The position numbers and the translations under genes were made by a program. A stretch of DNA of 63,963 bases from CAYWEP01 sp964613075 (GTDB lineage Bacteria; Patescibacteriota; Microgenomatia; Levybacterales; UBA12049): contig CAZTFV010000001.1 of assembly GCA_964613075.1 (NCBI GenBank), positions 1-63,963 on the forward strand, given 5' to 3'. Below, in pieces: positions 50,173 through 58,366 of this stretch. Positions within the stretch are counted from its first letter, which is position 1. Every line of letters begins with the position of its first letter. A model generated the notes under the pieces. It did not search any database. It had not been told where the DNA came from and saw only the letters and a list, made by a program, of their open reading frames with translations.

Positions 50173-50284
50173 TGTAAGTTTGCAACGAAATTTTACACCT
50201 AAAGTTGCAAGAATTTTACTGTCTTAGCCTCAAAAGTGTAAAATTCCTGCAAATAAAACAGTAAAATAATCGTGCAAATTTACA
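50173..50284. repeat. Cassette-boundary palindrome R6 (diverged variant)
   Basis: 112 bases. Outer TGTAAGTTTGCA and TGCAAATTTACA retained; long bulged stem built of ATTTTAC/GTAAAAT, TTGCA/TGCAA and GAATTTTAC/GTAAAATTC; a single AGCCTCA box lies in the loop. Right-hand end of the array. Confidence 0.8.
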
Positions 50285-50326
50285 CTTACACGAGCCAGAC
50301 GAAGCAGAATGGGGAAAAGGTTTTAA

Positions 50327-50449
50327 AACAAGGAGGAAAAACTACAGTATCTTGCACCTGACACGATCGATACCATTCAAGAGACTATCGAAGCCGGTAA
50401 AGAACCGAGAAAGACAACTGAGGTACCAGTATACCAATTTCCTTCTTAG
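50327..50449 (+). pseudogene. 3' remnant of a truncated gene
   Basis: An open frame without a start, in host-like codons, ends ...KTTEVPVYQFPS at a TAG (50447-50449). Its start KLQYLAPDTIDTIQETIEAG faintly recalls C-terminal segments of recombinase-type proteins, a weak impression only. It looks like a gene cut off by the array boundary. Confidence 0.4.
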
Positions 50450-50488
50450 ACTACCTCATCTATCACCTATTTTATTGCCTCTCTTTTT

Positions 50489-50547
50489 TTGACAAAAAGT
50501 CCCAAACCTCATAGACTGGACTTAGGCCTATCAATTCACATAGGTCT
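50489..50547 (+). promoter_or_regulatory. Promoter and leader hairpin of pilN-like operon
   Basis: TTGACA (50489-50494), 17-base spacer, TAGACT (50512-50517). A leader hairpin follows: AGGCCTAT and ATAGGTCT (50524-50547), then the ATG at 50556. Confidence 0.6.
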
Positions 50548-50555
50548 TTATTGCT

Positions 50556-51104
50556 ATGGCAACACACAATGCAATCAATCTCGTACGGGGACAAGACAAA
50601 AGATTTTTTGACAAACTTATCGGTTGGGCATTCACCGTCGGACGGGTACTTGTCATCTTCACCGAGTCAATCGCCCTGATGGCATTTCTCTATCGCTTCT
50701 CATTAGATTACCGGCTCATTGATCTTCGCGATGAAATAAAAGACAGGCAAACAATCGTCTCGCTCCTCAAAGAAAGTGAAGCCACGTATCGCAACCTGCA
50801 AGCTCGTCTTGCCTACGCTTCACAAATAGAAAAGCAAAAAGAGCAAACGCCAAAAACCCTTGCCGATCTTGTAAAAATGGCAACCGGCAAACTCGTCTTC
50901 AATAGTCTGACAGTGAACCAAAATACCATCCAGATAGATGCCAACGCGCCATCAGTAAGTAGTCTGAGTAGCTTTATCAACCAACTTAAAAAATATCCGA
51001 CTGTTAAGACAGTCAGTATCGACAGAATTGAAAATAAAGGCTCAATCGCAACGATTAACATTTCAATCACGGCAACATTGGAAAATGCCGACACTGCCAA
51101 ATGA
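50556..51104 (+). CDS. PilN-like assembly protein
   Basis: 182 residues. Starts with cytoplasmic NAINLVRGQDKRFFDKLIGW, the type of motif PilN uses to bind PilM, then one membrane helix (about 28-48), a coiled coil, and a small alpha/beta domain. Architecture matches PilN of type IV pili/type II secretion. The next gene is PilO-like, overlapping by ATGA, which supports the call. Confidence 0.75.
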   Translation: MATHNAINLVRGQDKRFFDKLIGWAFTVGRVLVIFTESIALMAFLYRFSLDYRLIDLRDEIKDRQTIVSLLKESEATYRNLQARLAYASQIEKQKEQTPKTLADLVKMATGKLVFNSLTVNQNTIQIDANAPSVSSLSSFINQLKKYPTVKTVSIDRIENKGSIATINISITATLENADTAK

Positions 51105-51724
51105 AATTTACTACAAACCGATTACAAACAATTGCCAAAAAGCGCTACCTGGAATATATCAAATTGTTTCCCGCCGCAGCGCAAACGCGTATCAAAGAGT
51201 ATACAACGCTTATTCTCACCTTTGGCGCCATGACACTTTTTGGCATCTTTGCCATAAACCCAACAATAACAACAGTCATAGAACTGCGGAAAAAATTGGA
51301 TGACGCCAAATTCGTCAACCAAAAACTAGCGCAAAAAATCGCCAACCTCACAACGCTTGAGGAAAAATACAGCAACCTGGATGATGACCTGACTGTTATC
51401 GAAAACGCCATTCCCAGGCAACCGGAAGTACCGCTTCTTTTCGGACAAATTCAGGCAATTGCAAAAAAGTCTGGGGTCACAATTGCCTCCCTACAAAGCC
51501 TGCAGGTTGAGCAAGCAACGCAGAAAAAACCACCTCCCAAAGACGCATCATTTACATTCGTCACTGAAATACAGGGAAACTATCAACAAATAAGTAGCTT
51601 TCTTAACTTCTTAAGTGACTTTGAACGAAGCATCATACTTGACTCTGTCTCAATCACAAGAAGCAAAGACCAGGTAAATCAGCTTGTTCTATCAATCAGA
51701 GCCAGAGCGCCATTTCGGCAATAA
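51101..51724 (+). CDS. PilO-like assembly protein
   Basis: 207 residues. Short cytoplasmic start, membrane helix about 38-55, coiled coil ~65-110 (LRKKLDDAKFVNQKLAQKIA), and a ferredoxin-like domain typical of PilO with LLFGQIQAIAKKSGVTIASL. It would dimerise with the PilN-like protein to align the pilus machine. No PilM, PilB or pilin gene is in the window. Confidence 0.75.
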   Translation: MKFTTNRLQTIAKKRYLEYIKLFPAAAQTRIKEYTTLILTFGAMTLFGIFAINPTITTVIELRKKLDDAKFVNQKLAQKIANLTTLEEKYSNLDDDLTVIENAIPRQPEVPLLFGQIQAIAKKSGVTIASLQSLQVEQATQKKPPPKDASFTFVTEIQGNYQQISSFLNFLSDFERSIILDSVSITRSKDQVNQLVLSIRARAPFRQ

Positions 51725-51729
51725 CGCAT

Positions 51730-52035
51730 ATGAAACAGAAAGATTTACTGTATCTGGTTATTTCTATATTCGTCCTTACTGTTCTATGGATCGGGTTTAA
51801 TATTTATGATACTGCTGCAACAACGACCGTCAGCGAAGTACTACAAGTACAAATCATCCCGATCTCGCCTGATTTTGATCCTGCAACCATCAGAGATCTG
51901 AAAAAGCGGGAAAAAGTCACACCTGTCTATACGACAACGGCAAGAGAGGTAAGTCCAACACCGACAGTGCCAGTCGCGTCGAACGCAGCAGTACCGGCAA
52001 CACAAAGTACACAGCAAGTAACGCCAACACCATGA
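51730..52035 (+). CDS. Small single-pass protein of the pilus-like locus
   Basis: 101 residues. Membrane helix about 5-24, then ~75 residues outside, ending in a Pro/Thr/Ser-rich tail (REVSPTPTVPVAS). Position after pilO recalls PilP, but there is no sequence evidence for that. Overlaps the next gene by ATGA. Confidence 0.65.
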   Translation: MKQKDLLYLVISIFVLTVLWIGFNIYDTAATTTVSEVLQVQIIPISPDFDPATIRDLKKREKVTPVYTTTAREVSPTPTVPVASNAAVPATQSTQQVTPTP

Positions 52036-53498
52036 AGTACGAAAGAAACAATAATAAAATCTGGGACAGGCGCATTCCAACGTTGCTGGGTCTTCTCCTT
52101 TTGCTATTCGGCACTGTTGTCTCAGCCAGTATCTTGCAGAATAACACCAACCTCTTCGGAAAAGCGGCAACAGGGAAAGAGCCGCAAAATATTCGGATAA
52201 CCAATATCAGCGATACGTCATTTACAGTTACCTACACAACAACTGATTCTGTACCGGGCACTATCTCCTACGGACAAGCTGAGAGCGAAGAAAAGATCGG
52301 GCTTGATGACAGGGATCAGGATACTGGTACGCCGAAGGGGTATGAAACTCACCACATTACCATAAAAGGGTTAAATCCAGAAACACCGTATGAATTCACT
52401 ATCGTTTCATCAGACACCATCTATCAAAAAAGTAATCAGCCCTTTTCAGTCACAACCGCGCCAGCGCTTGATGAGGGACCATCCGATGAGAAGTCGCTGG
52501 CAGGAAAAGTATTACTACCAGACGGCAATCCCGGATCGGAAATTCTCGTTTATGCCTCAACCGACGATGGGCAAATCCTCTCAACCGCAACAAAGCAGGA
52601 TGGCTCTTATACTCTGTCCATACATACAATGCGCACGAAAGATCTCACTGCGTATGTAGAGTTTACCGACAAAACTATCATCAATTTGCTCTACCGATCA
52701 TCCCTTGCAGCATCCGAGGTAGAAACCTTGGTTACGCAAATCAACCCTGTCCCGCAAATCACCCTCTCCAAAAATTATGATTTCACACAGGCAGAAACCC
52801 CAACCACAGATAACCAAACTGCTTCAGAATCTGCCCAAACAGAAAAATTCCCGCTTGATGCGACAGACCTCACAGAACAAACACAAAACAGGGAAGAAGT
52901 AAAAGAGAAAGAACCGGCAATTCTCACTCCCAAGCAAAATGAAGGGTTTTCCGACCAGCAACCGGAATTTACCGGTACAGCGCTTCCCAATGAGACAATA
53001 GAAATAACCATCCAGTCCGATCCGATCAAGACAGAGGTAATCGCCGATAAGAATGGTAACTGGAGCTTCCGTCCTGACAAGCCGCTTCCTCCTGGTCAAC
53101 ACACCATTACTATAGTTAGCAAAGATGCACTCGGCCTAACCAAACGTCTTACCCGTTCCTTTACCGTTTTCGCAGAGGGGAGTCAATTTACAGAGCCCTC
53201 GGTCTCGCCGACAAAAAAACCCTCTCCCACACCTACTACCAAAGCCTCACCCATCCCGACACTTATTCCTACTGTCTCTTCAACTATTACGCCAACACCG
53301 ACACGTGCCGTCATAGTTACACCTGTTCCCTCCCGCACAATTACCCAAGCACCGGTTGTCTCAGCACGCCTGACGCCTGTCCCCAGTGTCCCACCAACGG
53401 GTAATGAATCACTTATTGTCTCAGGCATTGCTGCATTGGGTATGACAATAATCGGTCTCTTGCTCTTCTTCCTGACGCGGGGAGGAAAAGCGTTATGA
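52032..53498 (+). CDS. Surface protein with FN3 and Ig-like domains
   Basis: 488 residues. N-terminal membrane segment 17-34; FN3-like domain ~50-140 (NIRITNISDTSFTVTYTTT); carboxypeptidase-regulatory-like domain ~150-240; bacterial Ig-like domain ~290-380 (TGTALPNETIEITIQSD, WSFRPDKPLPPGQHTI); long P/T/S stalk; then PPTGNE and a C-terminal membrane helix with RGGK. The end resembles a sortase-type or simple membrane anchor. Likely a cell-surface adhesin or pilus accessory. Confidence 0.85.
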   Translation: MKYERNNNKIWDRRIPTLLGLLLLLFGTVVSASILQNNTNLFGKAATGKEPQNIRITNISDTSFTVTYTTTDSVPGTISYGQAESEEKIGLDDRDQDTGTPKGYETHHITIKGLNPETPYEFTIVSSDTIYQKSNQPFSVTTAPALDEGPSDEKSLAGKVLLPDGNPGSEILVYASTDDGQILSTATKQDGSYTLSIHTMRTKDLTAYVEFTDKTIINLLYRSSLAASEVETLVTQINPVPQITLSKNYDFTQAETPTTDNQTASESAQTEKFPLDATDLTEQTQNREEVKEKEPAILTPKQNEGFSDQQPEFTGTALPNETIEITIQSDPIKTEVIADKNGNWSFRPDKPLPPGQHTITIVSKDALGLTKRLTRSFTVFAEGSQFTEPSVSPTKKPSPTPTTKASPIPTLIPTVSSTITPTPTRAVIVTPVPSRTITQAPVVSARLTPVPSVPPTGNESLIVSGIAALGMTIIGLLLFFLTRGGKAL

Positions 53499-54811
53499 CC
53501 ATAGGCATTATCGGTGCCGGGTTTACCGGCCTTGCGACGGCCTACCGTCTGTCAAAGAACGGTCACAAGGTTGTTGTTTTTGAAAAAGATTCATTGCCCG
53601 GCGGGTTAGCGGTCGGCTATAAACCTGCCCGCTATGCAAAGCAAAGCGTTGCAGGCGGGGAAAGGGGCTGGGAATGGACGCTTGAGAAGCATTATCACCA
53701 CTGGTTTACAAACGACACTGCTATCCTCAATCTGGCAAATGAAATTAATCACGAAGTCATAATCAAACGACCAAAAACATCGGTGTATGTTGATTCGGGA
53801 ATCTATCAGTTTGATTCGCCCAAAGAAGTGTTGCTTTTTCCCAAACTTTCACAGGCAGATCGCTTGCGCATGGCAGCTGTCGTTGGTCTTCTTCGCTACA
53901 ATCCTTTGTGGAAGCCGCTTGAGAAAATAAACGCGAGTACATTTTTACCAAAAGCGATGGGGAAGAAGGCGTATGAAATGATTTGGAAACCCTTATTTGT
54001 CAATAAATTCGGAAGCTTTGCAGACGATGTCTCACTTGCTTGGTTTTGGGCGAGAATTACGAAAAGAACCCCCTCACTCGCGTATCCTAAAGGCGGTTTT
54101 TTGGATTTTGCCAACCACCTTGTTACTGCTATTGAACAAAAAGGGGGAAAGGTGTTATTTACTACAGAAGTTCTTACGCTTACTGATGATGAAAAAACAA
54201 CGCTCATTATTAAAAATGAAAAAGGAAAGATTGGAAAACAGGTTTTTGATTTTGTTGTTTTTACCCTTCCGACATTTCTTTTTCTGAAAATGGCGCCCCA
54301 ACTACCTGATGAATACAAGAAAACATATACGAGACTGAAAGGATTAGGCGCTACCAACCTTATCCTTCGACTAAAAAAACCTTTTTTCAACGATACTACC
54401 TACTGGCTGAGCGTCTGTGATAGCAAATCCCCTGTTATGGCAATTGTTGAACACACAAATTTTATGGATAAGAAGCATTACAACAATGAACACCTTGTCT
54501 ATCTTGGAAACTACCTTTCACCCGATGATCCTCTGTTTCTCATGAATAAAGAAGAAAAACTCAAGCTCTTTGACCCCTTCCTCAAAAAGATTAACCCTGA
54601 ATATAAGACACACCTTATTGACTACGAGCTTTTTAAAGCGCCATTTGCCCAGCCGATCATTCCAACCAATTACTCAAAAATGATCCCCCCAATGGAAACG
54701 CCCCTCAGACATACCTTTCTTGCCAATATTGAACAAGTGTATCCATGGGATAGGGGTACAAATTATGCGGTGGGACTGGGAGAAAAAGCTGCAAGACTGG
54801 TAGAAAATTGA
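53495..54811 (+). CDS. FAD-dependent oxidoreductase (amine oxidase/UGM-like)
   Basis: 438 residues. N-terminal dinucleotide fold GIIGAGFTGLATAYRL and FEKDSLPGGLA; C-terminal WDRGTNYAVGLGEKAARL completes the FAD site. It resembles protoporphyrinogen oxidase/UDP-galactopyranose mutase-like proteins in glycan loci. Substrate unknown. Overlaps the surface protein gene by ATGA and precedes glycosyltransferases, so a role in sugar or lipid-carrier chemistry is likely. Confidence 0.82.
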   Translation: MTIGIIGAGFTGLATAYRLSKNGHKVVVFEKDSLPGGLAVGYKPARYAKQSVAGGERGWEWTLEKHYHHWFTNDTAILNLANEINHEVIIKRPKTSVYVDSGIYQFDSPKEVLLFPKLSQADRLRMAAVVGLLRYNPLWKPLEKINASTFLPKAMGKKAYEMIWKPLFVNKFGSFADDVSLAWFWARITKRTPSLAYPKGGFLDFANHLVTAIEQKGGKVLFTTEVLTLTDDEKTTLIIKNEKGKIGKQVFDFVVFTLPTFLFLKMAPQLPDEYKKTYTRLKGLGATNLILRLKKPFFNDTTYWLSVCDSKSPVMAIVEHTNFMDKKHYNNEHLVYLGNYLSPDDPLFLMNKEEKLKLFDPFLKKINPEYKTHLIDYELFKAPFAQPIIPTNYSKMIPPMETPLRHTFLANIEQVYPWDRGTNYAVGLGEKAARLVEN

Positions 54812-55072
54812 CCTAGGTAACTTATGCCACACAGCATAAACAAAAACCACAAATTCGTTCTACTCTCGTTAATAGCAATTGGAGTTTTTTTCAGGTTCTA
54901 TAATCTCAACTGGGGCGTACCCTTCTACTTCCATCCTGACGAGCGAAATATCGCCTCATCTGTCTCCCAACTGCAATTTCCCGATCAAATGAACCCGCAT
55001 TTTTTTGCCTACGGCTCACTCCCCATCTACACAATCTACTTCACTGGCCTCCTCACAAATATTTTCTCAAAC

Positions 55073-55140
55073 TGCGTTCTAGAAACTGCTAACTGCTTGC
55101 CCCTCGAAGTCCCGCGAAGCGGGACGGAGTGGGGTAGCGT
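55073..55140. repeat. In-frame repeat insertion in glycosyltransferase
   Basis: Heptad-like CTGCTAA CTGCTTG followed by the hairpin GTCCCGC-GAA-GCGGGAC (55109-55125). It encodes ETANCLPLEVPRSGTEWG, absent from the homologue downstream. Confidence 0.6.
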
Positions 55141-55772
55141 ATCGCTTGAGCAAGCCATTGTTATTAGCAGGATATTCTCTGCAGTTTTTTCTCTCGCACT
55201 TATCCCGTTGTTATTTAGTATCGGAAAAAGATTAGGCAACACAATAATCGGATTGGCAAGCGCAACGCTTGCAACGCTGAGTGTCGGCTTAATACAATTT
55301 GCCCATTTCGGAACATTTGAAATGTGGCTTGCCTTTTTCAGCCTGCTCCTGTTTTTCTTGTGTTTAAAAATAAACGAAAATGCAAAGATAAAACTCGTTG
55401 TCTATGCTGGCGTGATAATCGGAGCATTAGTCTCAATAAAAGTCTCGAGTCTTACGCTTGTCCCTCTCCCATTCATTGCACTGCTTTTTCCAAACAAACA
55501 GCTACGAAAGTTTGTCTTTCTCGTGGCAATAGGTGCTGCAACCTACTTCCTTATCTCTCCGTTTGTTCTATTGGATCTTCCTGCGTTTCAGCATAGTATG
55601 AACTACGAATCATCAGTCGCCCTGGGAACATTGCCTGTTTTTTACACCGACGGCTTTTATAACACAACCCCAATACTCTACCAATTCATTCACGTTTATT
55701 CTTTTTTAATAAATCCCTTGCTAACCATTTTATTTGTCCCAGCATTTATGTATCTGCTCATAATCACTTATG

Positions 55773-55940
55773 GAGCCCTACGGCTAAAGCCGTGGTGCCT
55801 TAAATTACCCCCCTTCGCTCTGCTTTGCAGAGCTTCGGAGGGGTTATCCGCCTATATTTTTTCAAAAGGGCGACATCCACCGTAGCAGATTATCGCATTC
55901 ATCCACGACTAAAGTCGTGGTTTTCTGCGAAGGCGGATAA
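55773..55940. mobile_element. Palindromic insert with IS200/IS605-like hairpins
   Basis: Hairpins CTACGGC-TAAA-GCCGTGG and CCACGAC-TAAA-GTCGTGG; a central CGCTCTGC-TTT-GCAGAGC stem; and outer TTATCCGCCT/AGGCGGATAA. Hairpins of this TAAA-loop type are typical of IS200/IS605 and REP-associated element ends. No transposase gene is present. Confidence 0.6.
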
Positions 55941-56644
55941 GACAAAACGCCATTCTTACCTGTTACTTGTTACCTGTTACGTGTTACTATTTTTTTCCCA
56001 AGCATTTCTCTTCGTCAAATGGACCCGATACATCGTTCCGACGCTACCGTTTGTGTATTTGATTCTTGCCCTTAGTATTACAGACATACTACAACTGGTT
56101 ACTAAAAAGCATCAGATATCGAGCCTTAAGTATATAGTATTTAGTTTTTTGATCACTATCTCGACTATTTTTGCACTTGCATACGTTATTACTGCATTTG
56201 TGCAAACCGATACGCGAATTGCCGCGTCTCTTTGGGCAAAGCAACATATTCCATCCCAAGCAAAAATCCTGAGTGAATCATATGATTTAGGTATTGTCCC
56301 GTTCAATGCAGACTTCCCCAATATTTCACTGTTTAATTTTTATGACCTGGACAGTCCAGGTTTGGAGGGAACATATCGGCAGCTTACAGAAGCGCTGAGA
56401 ACAAATGAGTACATTATTCTTCCCAGTCAGAGAATCTATCAGATGCGTTTGAGCAATGCGGGAAAGTTCCCATCGGGAAATCGGTTTTACACAATGATTC
56501 TTTCCAACCAACTGGGTTTTACAAAAATATATGAAACACCGTGTGATATGTTTTGCAGAATAACCTATATGGATAATCCGATATTTTCATATGAGCAAAC
56601 AGCAAACGTATTCGACAGACCGATCGTAATGATCTTCCGGAAAA

Positions 56645-58366
56645 ATGAAAATTTCAAATAAAACAGTACTCTTTGCCATCATCATACTCGCCGCTATCCT
56701 ACGACTGTTTAACCTCAACTGGGATCAAGGTTTTCACATGCACCCTGACGAGCGGGCAATCTTGCTATCCGTTGTGCAAATGAAGCTTCCCACCACAATA
56801 TCGCAATTTCTGACACCCCAAAGCTCCTGGAATCCACATTTCTTCGCCTATGGCAGTTTGCCCTTCTACATACTACGTATTGCTGGAGATATTGCCGGAT
56901 TTCTGCTGCATCCATCATTTGCCGCATATGACAGAATTAATCTCATCGGCAGGATACTATCAGCGTTATTTGACATCGGTACTATTGTATTGATTTTCTT
57001 ACTCGGTAGAAAACTATTTTCCGAAACCATCGGGTTGCTGAGCAGCTTTTTCTATACCATAAGCGTTCTTGCCATTCAGCTCTCGCATTTTTACGCTGTT
57101 GATACGCTACTGACATTTCTTCTCACCGCTACATTGTTAATACTTGTTCATTTTTATGAAAAACCCACGGTAGCAAAGGCTATACTAATCGGGATCTTTT
57201 TTGCTGCCTCTCTTGCCACCAAAGTCAGTGCCACGGTTTTGCTTTCCGCAATCGGTATATCCCTCACTGTGGACTTTGCGTTAGTATTTCTCAAGCAACC
57301 GCATAAGATACATCATTGGTACCCGCATCTCCCGTCATTTGTCAAACATTTGATCGGATATGGATGTATTATTGCGGTAACAACTGTTATCGGCTTCGCC
57401 TTTTTTGAACCATATGCATTCATCGATCGACAAAGCTTCTGGCAGCAAACACTTGAGCAATCCCGGATGACAAAAAGTGCTTTTACATTCCCGTATACTT
57501 TGCAATACATCGGGAAAACGCCGTATCTGTATGAGCTAAAAAACATTTTTTTCTTCGGACTTGGACCCATCCTTGCAACTCTTTCCTTTATCGGTGCGAT
57601 CTATTTTACGTACCTGGCAATAAAAAAAGAGGGGGAAAATCGTTGGGCGCAAGAAACAATTATCGCAACATTCTTCTTTACGTATTTTATCGTTGTAGGC
57701 AGTTTTGCCATCGGTTTCATGCGCTATCTGCTCCCCCTCTACCCGCTCCTCTGCCTCTTCGCCGCAGTCCTCGTTTATAAACTCTATACAAGAATACACT
57801 CTTATAAAAACCGCTTCGCCTTTTTTATTTTTTATATTTTATTTTCTATATTACTTATGGTCTGGCCTGCATCCTTCATGCGTATTTACACAAAACCAAA
57901 TACACGCGTTACAGCTTCCTATTGGATTTATAACGCAATCCCACCAAATAGCATACTTGGTGTTGAGCACTGGGATGACCAATTACCTATCGGCGGCACA
58001 ACACAGTATAAAATCGAAACCCTTGCGCTTTATGATCAAGACACGCCGGAAAAATGGCAAAAAATAAATGAGCAACTCGCAAGAACCGACTATCTTATTA
58101 TCGCCTCAAATAGACTTTACACGCCGCTTCAGAAACTTACCGATTGCAGGGTACTCCCAATAGATAGATGCTATACAAAAACAGCGAACTACTATAAAGA
58201 CTTATTCAGCGGAAGGTTAGGATATAAAAAAGTTGCCGAGTTCACGTCGTATCCGACATTAGAAATTAGAAATTGGAAATTGGAAATTCAAGACGTTGGA
58301 GCGGACGAATCTTTCACCGTCTACGACCATCCCAAAGTTATTATCTTCAAAAAACAACCCTTATGA
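56645..58366 (+). CDS. Membrane glycosyltransferase (PMT/ArnT-like)
   Basis: 573 residues, about ten or more membrane helices. First loop DQGFHMHPDERAILLSV carries the acidic DE motif of GT-C enzymes that use polyprenyl-phosphate sugars; NPHFFAYGSLPFY follows. The C-terminal ~130 residues form an outer domain. Four heptad units near the end (58261-58288) encode LEIRNWKLEIQ, an in-frame repeat insert. Paralogue of the broken gene just upstream. Confidence 0.88.
   Translation: MKISNKTVLFAIIILAAILRLFNLNWDQGFHMHPDERAILLSVVQMKLPTTISQFLTPQSSWNPHFFAYGSLPFYILRIAGDIAGFLLHPSFAAYDRINLIGRILSALFDIGTIVLIFLLGRKLFSETIGLLSSFFYTISVLAIQLSHFYAVDTLLTFLLTATLLILVHFYEKPTVAKAILIGIFFAASLATKVSATVLLSAIGISLTVDFALVFLKQPHKIHHWYPHLPSFVKHLIGYGCIIAVTTVIGFAFFEPYAFIDRQSFWQQTLEQSRMTKSAFTFPYTLQYIGKTPYLYELKNIFFFGLGPILATLSFIGAIYFTYLAIKKEGENRWAQETIIATFFFTYFIVVGSFAIGFMRYLLPLYPLLCLFAAVLVYKLYTRIHSYKNRFAFFIFYILFSILLMVWPASFMRIYTKPNTRVTASYWIYNAIPPNSILGVEHWDDQLPIGGTTQYKIETLALYDQDTPEKWQKINEQLARTDYLIIASNRLYTPLQKLTDCRVLPIDRCYTKTANYYKDLFSGRLGYKKVAEFTSYPTLEIRNWKLEIQDVGADESFTVYDHPKVIIFKKQPL
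58261..58288. repeat. Heptad array inside glycosyltransferase gene
   Basis: Four tandem seven-base units, two AGAAATT and two GGAAATT, in the coding sequence. Confidence 0.75.

Larger units (their letters stand above)
54824..56661 (+). pseudogene. Membrane glycosyltransferase disrupted by repeat insertion
   Basis: Two frames, 54824-55885 and 55825-56661, are the halves of one PMT/ArnT-like membrane glycosyltransferase. The first half has NLNWGVPFYFHPDE and NPHFFAYGSLP, shared with the intact homologue at 56645-58366; the second has membrane helices and the soluble end. A palindrome-rich insert (about 55773-55940) shifts the frame. Without it the length (~560 residues) matches the 573-residue homologue. 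A second, in-frame insertion lies at ~55073-55140, and heptad units at 55959-55986. Likely inactive, unless both parts associate. Confidence 0.8.

Noticed and set aside
46082..50284. Canonical integron attC sites
   Set aside because: Ends read TGTAAGTTTGC...GCAAACTTACA; the attC R-box consensus (RYYYAAC / GTTRRRY) does not fit in either orientation, and no IntI gene is present. Kept only as an analogy.
45652..50284. Simple contamination by a GC-rich genome
   Set aside because: Not excluded, but the AT-rich R1 and R6 and the moderately GC-rich module E form a gradual join with host DNA, and the repeat runs throughout. Long reads are needed to settle this.
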